From contig SCVW01000002.1 of NCBI GenBank assembly GCA_007244375.1, positions 62,001 through 126,000 on the forward strand: a DNA stretch of 64,000 nt. The letters are read 5' to 3'. Position 1 is the first letter of the stretch, and each line of letters starts with the position of its first letter. The position numbers were made by a program, and so were the translations under genes. The stretch comes from Smithella sp. GTDB taxonomy: Bacteria > Desulfobacterota > Syntrophia > Syntrophales > Smithellaceae. The notes beneath the pieces were generated by a model, which made no database searches, was not told where the DNA came from, and was given only the letters and a program-made list of their open reading frames with translations. Positions 15,492 through 24,161 of the stretch are shown piece after piece.

Positions 15492-16436
15492 ATGATGAAT
15501 GGTGTGATTATAATTGATAAGCCTGCCGGCAAAACTTCGCATGATATTGTCATTGAAGTGAAAAAGATTCTGGGGGTAAAAAAAGCCGGCCATACCGGAA
15601 CGCTCGATCCTATGGCTACGGGGGTGCTTCCTGTATGTTTGAATGAAGCCACGAAGCTGACCGGATTTTTAACTGACGAAAACAAGGAATATCTGGCTAC
15701 AATGCTGTTAGGTGTGAAGACGGATACCTTGGATATTGAAGGTAAAGTTATCGACCAATACGAAAATATTGCTGTAACCGAAGATAAAATAAGAAATGTA
15801 ATGATGCAGATGGTAGGAACAATTAAGCAAGTGCCTCCAGCCTATTCTGCAGTTAAATATTGCGGGAAACCATTATATAAATGGACGAGAAAAGGTGTTT
15901 CTTTTAAAGTTGAACCGCGCAAGGTAACTATTAACAGTATTATCATTGAAGACATTTCTCTGCCTTGTGTTACTTTTCGGGTTGTCTGTTCCAAGGGAAC
16001 ATATATAAGGACGCTTTGTTCTGATATTGGAGATTTGCTCGGATGTGGAGCGTGTTTGTATAATCTTCGCCGCTTGCGCAGTGGCGTTTTTTCCGAAGAA
16101 ATGGCTGTTTCTTTGAATAATTATGAAGGTGATGATAAAAACGATATTTTAAAAAAAATATTGCCGATGTCAGAATTATTACCTTTGCTGACTACAATAG
16201 AATTGGGAGATCATTCTGCCGCAAAATTGCTTAACGGTTGGCAACCTTCCGTGGAGATGATGAAAGAACATAATCTTCCTTCTCTGAAAGCCGGAGATAT
16301 GGTAAAATTTACCAATAATAGTGGATATCTTTTGGCTTTGGCAGAAATGGTGGAGTCAGTGAATAAATTTTCTGAATATGATGGAAAAAGACAGGCGGCC
16401 AGGATTGTCCGCGTATTTAACAATATTGGCAAGTAA
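15492..16436 (+). CDS. truB: tRNA pseudouridine(55) synthase TruB
   Basis: A 314-aa protein that makes pseudouridine 55 in the T loop. GVIIIDKPAGKTSHD opens it and the catalytic Asp is in HTGTLDPMATGVLPV. Further family segments are QVPPAYSAVKYCGKPLYKW and CSKGTYIRTL. A PUA-like C-terminus (LLNGWQPSVEM, GDMVKFTNN) completes it. The frame opens 6 nt after the nrnA stop; two adjacent ATG codons (15492, 15495) could serve as start. Confidence 0.97.
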   Translation: MMNGVIIIDKPAGKTSHDIVIEVKKILGVKKAGHTGTLDPMATGVLPVCLNEATKLTGFLTDENKEYLATMLLGVKTDTLDIEGKVIDQYENIAVTEDKIRNVMMQMVGTIKQVPPAYSAVKYCGKPLYKWTRKGVSFKVEPRKVTINSIIIEDISLPCVTFRVVCSKGTYIRTLCSDIGDLLGCGACLYNLRRLRSGVFSEEMAVSLNNYEGDDKNDILKKILPMSELLPLLTTIELGDHSAAKLLNGWQPSVEMMKEHNLPSLKAGDMVKFTNNSGYLLALAEMVESVNKFSEYDGKRQAARIVRVFNNIGK

Positions 16437-16483
16437 ACATAAATTAAGATAAATAAGGATTTGATTACAAAGGAGGAAAAAGC

Positions 16484-16750
16484 GTGTTAAATTCGGATAA
16501 AAGAAAAGCAGTAATTTCAGATTATAGACTTCATGAAAAGGATACGGGATCCCCTGAAGTCCAGATTGCTCTTTTGAGTGCCAGAATAGAATATTTAACT
16601 GAGCATTTTAAAGGGCATAAAAAGGATCATCATTCGCGTCGCGGCCTGCTCAAACTGGTTGGACAGAGAAGAAGGCTGCTCAATTATGTTAAAGAGAATG
16701 ATATAGAAAGATACAGAAGTATAATTAAACGGCTAGGTTTGAGAAAGTAA
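16484..16750 (+). CDS. rpsO: 30S ribosomal protein S15
   Basis: An 88-aa four-helix ribosomal protein binding 16S rRNA helix 22. It shows the family's [32 protein letters not shown] and [12 protein letters not shown] segments. The start codon is GTG, with GGAGG 8 nt upstream. The rpsO-pnp pairing is conserved across proteobacteria. Confidence 0.98.
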   Translation: MLNSDKRKAVISDYRLHEKDTGSPEVQIALLSARIEYLTEHFKGHKKDHHSRRGLLKLVGQRRRLLNYVKENDIERYRSIIKRLGLRK

Positions 16751-16762
16751 AATAAATTATTT

Positions 16763-16842
16763 AAGGGCGGAAGACACAAGTTAACCTGACCGTAAGCGCA
16801 GTATAGAAAGTTTACGGTTGTTAGCTTTTGCGTTTCGCCCTT
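16763..16842 (+). promoter_or_regulatory. Long hairpin in the rpsO-pnp intergenic RNA
   Basis: AAGGGCG (16763-16769) pairs with CGCCCTT (16836-16842), with an inner stem GTTAACCTGACCGTAA against TTTACGGTTGTTAGC-like sequence. In E. coli a hairpin at this place is cut by RNase III and mediates PNPase autoregulation. Structure and position suggest the same here; it may also limit read-through from rpsO. Confidence 0.65.
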
Positions 16843-16887
16843 GAATTTCTTATGACCGGTGCCAAAAATCAGATGGAGGAAAAATTA

Positions 16888-19008
16888 ATGAGTAATGTGT
16901 TTAGCACAGATTTTGCCGGGAGAAATATTTGTCTAAAGGCGAATTATGTTGCCGCGCAGGCCGATGGGGCGATACTGGTTTATTACGGCGATACGGTCGT
17001 TTTGGTTACGGCAGTTTCGTCAAAAAACATGCGTGAAGGTGTGGATTTTTTGCCTCTAACCGTGGATTACCAGGAAATGACTTTTGCTGCCGGTAAAATC
17101 CCCGGGGGGTTTTTTAAACGTGAAGGTCGTCCGAATGAAAAGGAAATTCTTACGTCGCGCATCATTGATCGCGCGATTCGCCCTTTGTTTTCCAAAGGAT
17201 ATTTTTCGGAAACGCAATTAGTTGCTACACTTTTGTCCGTGGATAAGGAAAACGATCCGGACGTCGCGTCAATGATCGGTGCTTCTGCCGCGCTGGAAAT
17301 TTCGGATATTCCGTTTAAAGGGCCTATTGCCGGTGTGCGTGTTGGTCGCATCAATGGCGAACTGGTTGCCAATGCGTCGCCGGAAAAAATGAAAGAAAGC
17401 GAAATGAGTCTATTTCTGGTGGGACGAAAAGTCACACCGGGAAAGACCGGGCGTTCTTATGATGTAGAACTGGTGATGATGGAAGGAGAGGCCAAAGAAG
17501 TACCGGAAGACATTATTGTTGACGCCATTAATTTCGGACTGGAAGCTGTCCGGCCTGTTATTGATTTGCAGGATCAGATAAGGACAGCAATTGGAAAAAC
17601 TAAAAGGCCGGTGGAGGAAATCGCTCCGGATGAAGAGCTTATCGCTCGTGTGCGCGCTGAAGCCCTGCCGGGTTTAAAAGAAGGTTATTCTCTGCCGCGC
17701 AAGCTGGAACGTTACAGCAAACTGGGCGATGTTCGGGAAACAGTTATTAAAAATATAGGCGGAGATGATGAGGTACTTTGCAAAAAAGTCGCAGCAATCA
17801 TCGAGCACATCGAATCCCGTATTTTGCGTGATATGATTCTTCAGGAAAAGAAGAGAATTGATGGCCGGACTTCAACCGATATTCGTCCTATAAGTTCGGA
17901 AGCCGGTGTTTTGCCGCGGGCTCACGGGTCGGCATTGTTCAATCGTGGTGAGACGCAGGCTTTAGCTGCTCTTACACTGGGCACATCAGCCGATGAACAA
18001 CGCATGGATTACGTAGGTGGTGAGGAAACAAGATCGTTTTTACTGCACTATAATTTCCCTCCTTACAGTGTGGGTGAGGCAAGGTCTTTGCGCAGCCCGG
18101 GTAGAAGAGAAATAGGTCACGGTGCTTTGGCCCGTAAAGCTCTGGTGCCGGTATTGCCTCCTTCTGAAACATTCCCTTACACAATCAGAATTGTTTCGGA
18201 AATTTTATCATCTAACGGATCTTCGTCGATGGCCACCGTTTGCGGCGGCATTCTATGTCTGATGGACGGCGGAGTTCCGGTAAAAGATATTGTTGCGGGT
18301 ATTGCTATGGGACTTCTGAAAGAAGGTGACGAAGTTGTGATTTTATCGGACATTTTGGGTGATGAAGATCATGCGGGGGATATGGATTTCAAAGTTTGCG
18401 GTACGGAAAAAGGCGTGACCGCAATGCAGATGGACATAAAAATTGACGGTCTTACTGAAGACATTTTGCGCAAAGCGTTGGCTCAGGCAAAAGATGGTCG
18501 TATGCACATTATCGGTAAAATCCGTGAGACTTTATCTGCGCCAAGGGCGGATATATCGCAATATGCTCCCCGTATTACGACGGTTAAAGTCAAGGAAGAT
18601 CAGGTTCGTACAGTTATCGGATCCGGTGGCAAGAATATCCGTCAGATTATCAGTGAAACAGGAGTTACGATTGATGTGGATGATGACGGCACCGTAACAA
18701 TTGCTTCCGCCGATGCCGAAGCAGCAGCTCGTGCTGTGGCGATGGTAAAATGGCTGACCGAAGAGGCAGAGGTCGGTAAAATTTACCGCGGCACTGTCAA
18801 GAAGATAGTTGACTTCGGCGCGTTTGTCGAAATCCTGCCCGGAACGGAAGGTCTGCTGCATATCTCACAAATTGCCAAGGAGAGGATTGCCAAGGTTACC
18901 GATGTATTGCAGGAAGGTGATGAGGTAATGGTGAAGGTACTGGAAATCGATAAGGCCGGCAAGATTCGCCTCAGCCGCAAGGAAGCATTGGAAGCTGAAG
19001 TTAAATAG
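16888..19008 (+). CDS. pnp: Polyribonucleotide nucleotidyltransferase (PNPase)
   Basis: A 706-aa phosphorolytic 3'-5' exoribonuclease and degradosome enzyme. First RNase PH-like domain (1-150), alpha-helical linker, second catalytic domain with FNRGETQALAALTLG and HYNFPPYSVGEA, KH domain with VIGSGGKNIRQI, S1 domain with GTVKKIVDFGAFVEILPG. The ATG at 16888 is chosen because GGAGG sits 8 nt before it and the protein then begins MSNVFSTDFAGR; upstream in-frame codons fall in the regulatory hairpin. Confidence 0.97.
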   Translation: MSNVFSTDFAGRNICLKANYVAAQADGAILVYYGDTVVLVTAVSSKNMREGVDFLPLTVDYQEMTFAAGKIPGGFFKREGRPNEKEILTSRIIDRAIRPLFSKGYFSETQLVATLLSVDKENDPDVASMIGASAALEISDIPFKGPIAGVRVGRINGELVANASPEKMKESEMSLFLVGRKVTPGKTGRSYDVELVMMEGEAKEVPEDIIVDAINFGLEAVRPVIDLQDQIRTAIGKTKRPVEEIAPDEELIARVRAEALPGLKEGYSLPRKLERYSKLGDVRETVIKNIGGDDEVLCKKVAAIIEHIESRILRDMILQEKKRIDGRTSTDIRPISSEAGVLPRAHGSALFNRGETQALAALTLGTSADEQRMDYVGGEETRSFLLHYNFPPYSVGEARSLRSPGRREIGHGALARKALVPVLPPSETFPYTIRIVSEILSSNGSSSMATVCGGILCLMDGGVPVKDIVAGIAMGLLKEGDEVVILSDILGDEDHAGDMDFKVCGTEKGVTAMQMDIKIDGLTEDILRKALAQAKDGRMHIIGKIRETLSAPRADISQYAPRITTVKVKEDQVRTVIGSGGKNIRQIISETGVTIDVDDDGTVTIASADAEAAARAVAMVKWLTEEAEVGKIYRGTVKKIVDFGAFVEILPGTEGLLHISQIAKERIAKVTDVLQEGDEVMVKVLEIDKAGKIRLSRKEALEAEVK

Positions 19009-19038
19009 GTCCGGTTTTTGAAATTATTCAAAACAATT

Positions 19039-19072
19039 CGTTCTGTATTCGTTATTTTACGAATACAGAACG
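19039..19072 (+). terminator. Intrinsic terminator after pnp
   Basis: A perfect 14-bp stem (CGTTCTGTATTCGT with ACGAATACAGAACG), 6-nt loop TATTTT, followed by GTTCTTTCC. It closes the rimP-pnp operon, although the U-tract is short. Confidence 0.75.
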
Positions 19073-19145
19073 GTTCTTTCCCCCCAAAATAATATTCGTT
19101 TCTCAATATTAAATTTAAACAGTTGATAAAACCGGTTTGGGAGAA

Positions 19146-19589
19146 ATGGAAAAGATAAAAGTTAATATCCAAAAATTATCGGGCAATGAAGATATTCCTT
19201 TACCCCAATATATGACCGATCAGGCCGCCGGGATGGACATATTTGCGGCTGTGCCTGAAGAAGAAATTGTTTTACCCGGTCAACGTAAAAAAATTCCAAC
19301 AGGAATTGCCGTCGCTTTACCGGAAGGTTATGAAGCACAAATAAGACCGCGCAGCGGACTGGCTTTAAAAAATGGAATAACATTGCTTAATTCTCCGGGT
19401 ACGATTGATGCAGATTATCGTGGAGAGATTGCATTGATTGTCATTAATCACGGGGAAGATCCGTTTGTTGTTAAAAGGGGAATGCGTTTGGCACAGATGG
19501 TTGTGCAAAAAGTTCTTCAGGTGGAATGGGAAGAAATACCGGAACTTAAAAACACAAAAAGGGGTGAAGGCGGATTCGGCCACACCTGA
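19146..19589 (+). CDS. dut: dUTP diphosphatase
   Basis: A 147-aa trimeric dUTPase. Motif 1 is AAGMDIFAAV, motif 2 RPRSGLALKNG, motif 3 NSPGTIDADYRGEI with the catalytic Asp, motif 4 RLAQMVV, and motif 5 (mobile P-loop-like arm) RGEGGFGHT at the end. It hydrolyses dUTP to dUMP, protecting DNA from uracil. The ATG at 19146 is preferred to an in-frame TTG nine bases earlier. Confidence 0.96.
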   Translation: MEKIKVNIQKLSGNEDIPLPQYMTDQAAGMDIFAAVPEEEIVLPGQRKKIPTGIAVALPEGYEAQIRPRSGLALKNGITLLNSPGTIDADYRGEIALIVINHGEDPFVVKRGMRLAQMVVQKVLQVEWEEIPELKNTKRGEGGFGHT

Positions 19590-19624
19590 TTTTAGATGTT
19601 GCCCTAAAATCATTTTCGCTGTCA

Positions 19625-19743
19625 GCAAGCATTTTGGATAAATTTAAGGCTCGCTTCAGGCGATTACAGAACTCGCCTTCGGCTCAAGCAGTTGTAATCG
19701 CTGATCTTCCGCTTCGCCGAAATTTATGAGCCAAAACGCTTGC
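19625..19743. repeat. 119-bp imperfect inverted-repeat element
   Basis: Ends GCAAGC-x-TTTTGG and CCAAAA-x-GCTTGC pair. Inner arms ATAAATTT/AAATTTAT and CAGGCGATTACA/TGTAATCGCTG pair too. Noncoding, between dut and the homocysteine-biosynthesis gene; it could be a MITE-like palindrome or a large transcriptional hairpin. Confidence 0.6.
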
Positions 19744-19865
19744 AATAGCCGCTCAAAAAGATATTTTTAGCTCACATGTTTTAAAAGAAGGTTCTTGGCT
19801 TTTGCAATTGGCGCCAAACAGTGGTATGAAATATACGCAATTATTCTGGGGCCGGAAATTTAGAT

Positions 19866-21035
19866 ATGAAAAAATTCAAAGTCAAAAAAACATTTAAAGA
19901 AATAAATGAAAAAATAAGAGAAGGGCGGGCTGTTGTTGTCACGGCCGAAGAAATGATTGATATTGTGGAAAGGAATGGTGCTGTTGAAGCCGCCCGTAAA
20001 ATTGATGTTGTTACCACTGGTACTTTTGGAGCTATGTGCTCTTCCGGAGCGTTTCTTAATTTCGGCCATACTTCCCCGAAGATTAGAGCGTCCAGGGTCT
20101 GGTTAAATGATGTGCCCGCTTATGGCGGAATAGCTGCCGTGGATTGTTATATCGGTGCGACGGAAGTGGTGGAAAATGATCCGCTCAACAGCGTTTATCC
20201 CGGGGAATTCAACTACGGCGGCGGCCATGTAATAGAAGATCTTGTTTCCGGAAACGTTGTTAAACTGCGTGCCGAAGGTTACGGAACGGATTGTTATCCT
20301 GCCAGGAAGTACGAGAGAAATATTACGATAAATGATTTGCAAAATGCGATTTTATTTAATCCGCGCAATGCATACCAAAATTATAATTGCGCTGTTAATT
20401 TATCTGATAGAACAATATATACATACATGGGTATGCTTCGCCCGCAAATGGCCAATGCGGCCTATTCTACATCTGGACAATTAAGTCCGTTGTTTAACGA
20501 TCCTTATTATAGGACAATAGGAATCGGTACACGGATATTTTTAGGTGGAGCGCAGGGATTTGTGGCTTGGCCGGGCACACAGCATAATCCTGATGTGCCC
20601 CGTGGGGCAAACGGAGTTCCCAAGCAGGGAGCCGGAACAATTGCTGTTGTTGGCAATTTAAAGGAAATGTCCCCGGAATGGCTTGCCGGAGCGAGCGTTT
20701 TGGGATATGGAGTTTCATTGTTCGTAGGTATAGGTGTTCCTATTCCTGTTTTGAATGAAGAAATGGCACTATTCACTGCAGTAAAAGATGACGATATTTA
20801 CACTCAAGTTTATGACTATAGTATGGATTATCCTAAAGGCAATCCCAAGCCTCTCGCGGAAGTAAGTTATAAGGATTTACGCAGCGGGACCATTATTATT
20901 AACGGGAAGAAAGTTATTACTGCGCCTCTGTCCAGTTATTACAAAGCCAGACTGATTTCCAATATATTAAAAGAATGGATTGAAAGCGGTAAATTCATAC
21001 TCGGAGAACCGCAACAGATTTTACCTACCGTATAA
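19866..21035 (+). CDS. Homocysteine biosynthesis protein (DUF39/HcyBio)
   Basis: A 389-aa protein of the DUF39 family, which is implicated in making homocysteine from aspartate semialdehyde with reduced sulfur in methanogens and in deltaproteobacteria. Recognisable segments: TTGTFGAMCSSGAFLNFGHT with the conserved Cys, VPAYGGIAAVDCYIGAT, YPGEFNYGGGHVIEDLVSG, and a Gly-rich IFLGGAQGFVAWPGTQHNP loop. There is no C-terminal CBS or ferredoxin extension. Single gene with no obvious operon partner, consistent with an anaerobe using sulfide directly. Confidence 0.9.
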   Translation: MKKFKVKKTFKEINEKIREGRAVVVTAEEMIDIVERNGAVEAARKIDVVTTGTFGAMCSSGAFLNFGHTSPKIRASRVWLNDVPAYGGIAAVDCYIGATEVVENDPLNSVYPGEFNYGGGHVIEDLVSGNVVKLRAEGYGTDCYPARKYERNITINDLQNAILFNPRNAYQNYNCAVNLSDRTIYTYMGMLRPQMANAAYSTSGQLSPLFNDPYYRTIGIGTRIFLGGAQGFVAWPGTQHNPDVPRGANGVPKQGAGTIAVVGNLKEMSPEWLAGASVLGYGVSLFVGIGVPIPVLNEEMALFTAVKDDDIYTQVYDYSMDYPKGNPKPLAEVSYKDLRSGTIIINGKKVITAPLSSYYKARLISNILKEWIESGKFILGEPQQILPTV

Positions 21036-21146
21036 ATCTACACTCTGATTTGATAAATTACTCATTAAAAACATTTTCGTTCCTGGGTGAATAACTGTTT
21101 ATATTTTTTTCTTTTAAATAGATATTTTTTCATAAGGATTGTTATC

Positions 21147-21172
21147 AATATTAATCAATATTGATTAATATT
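21147..21172. promoter_or_regulatory. 26-bp perfect AT palindrome, likely operator
   Basis: A perfect 26-bp palindrome made of AATATTAATC, AATATT and the mirror half. It is followed by a partial repeat (ATTAATATTGATTAAT, to 21189) and a -35-like TTGACT at 21194. It lies about 80 bp before the small XRE gene and could be its operator. Confidence 0.5.
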
Positions 21173-21251
21173 AATTAATATTGATTAATTTACTTGACTT
21201 TTTGTTAAATTTATAGTTTTTATTAATTATAATAATGTAAGGCTTTAATTT

Positions 21252-21449
21252 ATGTTAGGTAATATAAAGAAAAATCACGTGAAAAAATTTCGAGAAACAA
21301 TTCCTTTGAGTATATCTGAATTAGCGAGGAGAGCAGGATTGACACCGCAAACAATCGCTAAAATGGAAAAAGGCCTATCTACGAGAAAGAATTCTGAACT
21401 GAAAGTAGCCAAAGCCTTACAGAGACCGTATGAAGAAGTGTTCCCTTGA
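21252..21449 (+). CDS. Small XRE-family DNA-binding protein
   Basis: A 65-aa protein that is essentially one Cro/C1 helix-turn-helix: FRETIPLSISELARRAGLTP, then QTIAKMEKG, then KVAKALQRPYEEVFP. No effector domain. It precedes ftsB and the pil operon in the same direction, 52 nt before ftsB, so it may autoregulate through the palindrome upstream and influence the neighbouring genes. Target unknown. Confidence 0.85.
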   Translation: MLGNIKKNHVKKFRETIPLSISELARRAGLTPQTIAKMEKGLSTRKNSELKVAKALQRPYEEVFP

Positions 21450-21500
21450 GAAAGTATAAGGGGGCATTCATCGCATTGAACTGGAAGGGATTGATTTCTA

Positions 21501-21767
21501 ATGAAAATAGGAAGATATCTTGTTGGCTTCTTACTGCTAATGGCGCTTCTAATAACTTTTGGCAACAGAGGATTTGTAGATAACTATCTGATGAGTAAAC
21601 GGTTGGCTCAGTTGCAGTTGCAAAACAATGAAATAACCATGGAAAACGATGAACTAAAGAAAAAGATACTTTTATTGCGTAGCGATTCTAATTATATAGA
21701 AAAAATAGCCCGGAATGAATTAGGTATGGTTAAAAAAGGAGATATCGTTTATCGGTGGACGAAATGA
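21501..21767 (+). CDS. ftsB: Septum-formation initiator protein (FtsB/DivIC family)
   Basis: An 88-aa bitopic protein with an N-terminal membrane segment (about 7-20, LVGFLLLMALLITFG), a coiled coil (about 30-60, LAQLQLQNNEITMENDELK) and the family's ARNELGMVKKGDIVY C-terminal motif. It would act in the divisome with FtsL and FtsQ. The placement before pilM is unusual but frame and family are clear. Confidence 0.85.
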   Translation: MKIGRYLVGFLLLMALLITFGNRGFVDNYLMSKRLAQLQLQNNEITMENDELKKKILLLRSDSNYIEKIARNELGMVKKGDIVYRWTK

Positions 21768-21810
21768 GGATAGAAAATTGTTTAGTTAAAAACTATGTAA
21801 TGGTGCTTTA

Positions 21811-22893
21811 ATGCTAAACGTAAAAGACATTTTTTCACGTAAGAAGAGCCTTGTCGGTTTAGATATAGGTTCAAGTTCTTTAAAATTGGGTGAAATCATA
21901 AGTGGTTCACGAGGTCATATTCTTAATCGTTTCTTACAGATTCCTTTGCCTAAAGGTGTAATTATAGATGGTGTTTTGGCTGATTCCAGTGCACTATCTT
22001 TAAAAATCAAAGAACTTTTCAAAAATTCCGGTTGCAAACACAAAGGTATCGTAACCTCTCTTGGGGGAAGTTCAGTTATTATAAAAAAAGTAACATTGGA
22101 TCAGATGAACGAAGAAGAATTGCGGGATTTGATCCGTGATGAAGCAGGCAAATATTTGCCTTTTGATAATATGGAAGACGTTTATTATGACTTTCAGATT
22201 TTAGGCGATAACAACTATAATCCTAATCAAATGGATATTATTATTGTGGCGGCGAAAAAAGATGTAGTCAATAGTTATCTTGAAGCAATTACAGCTGCCG
22301 GTCTGAATGTTGCTATTATGGACGTAGCTCCTTTTGTTTTGGAAACTGTGTATGAGACTAATTACGAATTTGATAACGATGAAATTGTTGTAATAATAAA
22401 TATCGGAGCAAGTACCACAGGCATCAATGTTGTCAAGGGCGGAATGTCGATTTTTACAAGAGACTTTGCTTTAGCCGGAAACGCTGTTACTGAAAGTTTG
22501 CAGGAAAAATATAAGTTAACTTTTGATGAAGCAGAAAAAATCAAAATAGAAGGTCTGCCTAATGGTAGTGAAGAGGATAATCTGGATTTAAAAAACAGCA
22601 TTTTGGATTTTGCCAAACCGATTTGCCTGGAAATTGAGAGATCCATTGATTATTTCCATTCAACTTTTGGCGGTGAGTACGTTAAGCGCATATTGCTCTC
22701 CGGTGGTTCTGCTAAAATTCCCAACTTGCTTACGACTTTATCAGAAAAGCTTAATGTAAGAGCTGAATTAATCGACCCGTTTTTAAAAATTGGTTATAGC
22801 AAAAGAAATATTGATGCAAAGAATATAGAGAGCATCAAGCCGATTGCTGCAACAGCTATAGGCTTGGGATTAAGGAAAATAGGCGACAAATGA
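21811..22893 (+). CDS. pilM: Type IV pilus assembly protein PilM
   Basis: A 360-aa actin-like ATPase-fold cytoplasmic protein. LVGLDIGSSSLKLGEI is the phosphate-binding loop, followed by SLGGSSVIIKKV, a VVIINIGASTTGINVV second phosphate motif and RILLSGGSAKIPNLL toward the C-terminus. PilM binds the PilN cytoplasmic tail and links the alignment complex to the motor. Its stop overlaps pilN as ATGA. Confidence 0.95.
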   Translation: MLNVKDIFSRKKSLVGLDIGSSSLKLGEIISGSRGHILNRFLQIPLPKGVIIDGVLADSSALSLKIKELFKNSGCKHKGIVTSLGGSSVIIKKVTLDQMNEEELRDLIRDEAGKYLPFDNMEDVYYDFQILGDNNYNPNQMDIIIVAAKKDVVNSYLEAITAAGLNVAIMDVAPFVLETVYETNYEFDNDEIVVIINIGASTTGINVVKGGMSIFTRDFALAGNAVTESLQEKYKLTFDEAEKIKIEGLPNGSEEDNLDLKNSILDFAKPICLEIERSIDYFHSTFGGEYVKRILLSGGSAKIPNLLTTLSEKLNVRAELIDPFLKIGYSKRNIDAKNIESIKPIAATAIGLGLRKIGDK

Positions 22894-23435
22894 TAAAAAT
22901 AAACCTTTTACCCTATCGCGAAAAGGAAAAGAAGGAAAGTCTATCCCAGCAAGTATTTATTGCTGTAGGGTCATTTATCGTATTGATTCTTTCTCTTGTT
23001 TGTATCCAAATTTGGATGAATTCTTCAATTAGTGATTTAGAAAGCAAAGTAAAAACGGCAGAAGATACGTTGTCTAACTTGGATAAGAAAATAGGTGATC
23101 TGGAAAAGTTTAAAAGCATTAAGAGGGAACTGGAACAAAAACTAGGAGTAATTGAAACGTTAGAAGAAAATCGCTTAGCGCCGGTAAAGACTTTGGATAA
23201 TTTGGCAATGCTTGTTCCTAAAGATATCTGGCTGGTTAAGATAACTCAGAAAGAGGACCGCTTTAATATCGAAGGTATCGGCAGGGATAATATAATTGTT
23301 GCCGATTTTATGAAAGAAATTGAGAGATTTGAGCCTATAAAATCAGTGGATTTGATTTCCTCAAAAAAGACAGAAATTGCCGGTGTTACTTTACAGCAGT
23401 TTAATTTTTCCTGTATCTTGAAAAAAGGATTCTAA
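22890..23435 (+). CDS. pilN: Type IV pilus assembly protein PilN
   Basis: A 181-aa bitopic inner-membrane protein. The N-terminal MIKINLLPYREKEKKE is the PilM-binding tail with the conserved INLLP motif. A membrane segment lies at about 24-43, then a coiled coil and a periplasmic ferredoxin-like domain (VPKDIWLVKITQKEDR, GVTLQQFNFSC). Translationally coupled to pilM. Confidence 0.93.
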   Translation: MIKINLLPYREKEKKESLSQQVFIAVGSFIVLILSLVCIQIWMNSSISDLESKVKTAEDTLSNLDKKIGDLEKFKSIKRELEQKLGVIETLEENRLAPVKTLDNLAMLVPKDIWLVKITQKEDRFNIEGIGRDNIIVADFMKEIERFEPIKSVDLISSKKTEIAGVTLQQFNFSCILKKGF

Positions 23436-23438
23436 TAT

Positions 23439-24161
23439 ATGGCCATCACATTAAATGATATAAAGAAAATGTCTACTAAAGCCAAGGTGTTGGTTGTATG
23501 TTTAATCGTTTTCATTATCGTATATCTGTATTGGTTTTATTTTTTATCTTCAGCAATGGAAAAAAGAAGTGCTCTCAGTGTAAAATACACAGAGGTGCAG
23601 TCAAAAATTAAAGAAAAAGAAAAAATTGCAAAGCAGATTGATCAATATATGGCTGATGTTGCGAAGTTATCAGAAAATTATAAAGTAGCCCTGCAAAAAC
23701 TTCCCAACCAGAAGGAAATACCGGCCCTTTTCCACTCTGTTGCCTTAGCCGGCAAAGATGCCGGTGTTGAGTTTCTGTTATTTGAGCCTAAACCCCCGGT
23801 ACCCAAAATACTGGAGAAACAACCCGCCGGATTAGAGAAAACAGCGGCATTACTCAAGCCTTCAGATCAACGGCAAAATCTAGATCCATCCGTTGCCGGG
23901 GGGAAAAAAGGTGCCGCAGCGACAGCGGAACCTTTTTATGAAGAAATACCAGTGGGAGTTTCGGTAATCGGTACTTATCAAAACATTCTTTATTTCTTTT
24001 TCAAAGTAGCTCAGTTGCCGAGAATTATCAATGTATCCGATATTACCATTGGAGATAGGAAAGAAGTAAAAGGAAAAGGATATATTGTTTCAACAAATTG
24101 TATAATTAAGACATACATGTTTATTGATAAAAAAGAAAAAGTAAGTGAAAAGACAAAATGA
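23439..24161 (+). CDS. pilO: Type IV pilus assembly protein PilO
   Basis: A 240-aa bitopic protein. Membrane segment at about 16-37, coiled coil (about 45-85), then LPNQKEIPALFHSVALAGKDAG, which marks the PilO periplasmic domain. A low-complexity insert (about 120-165, Ala/Gly/Lys) precedes VSVIGTYQNILYFFFKVA. It heterodimerises with PilN. The stop overlaps pilP as ATGA. Confidence 0.92.
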   Translation: MAITLNDIKKMSTKAKVLVVCLIVFIIVYLYWFYFLSSAMEKRSALSVKYTEVQSKIKEKEKIAKQIDQYMADVAKLSENYKVALQKLPNQKEIPALFHSVALAGKDAGVEFLLFEPKPPVPKILEKQPAGLEKTAALLKPSDQRQNLDPSVAGGKKGAAATAEPFYEEIPVGVSVIGTYQNILYFFFKVAQLPRIINVSDITIGDRKEVKGKGYIVSTNCIIKTYMFIDKKEKVSEKTK

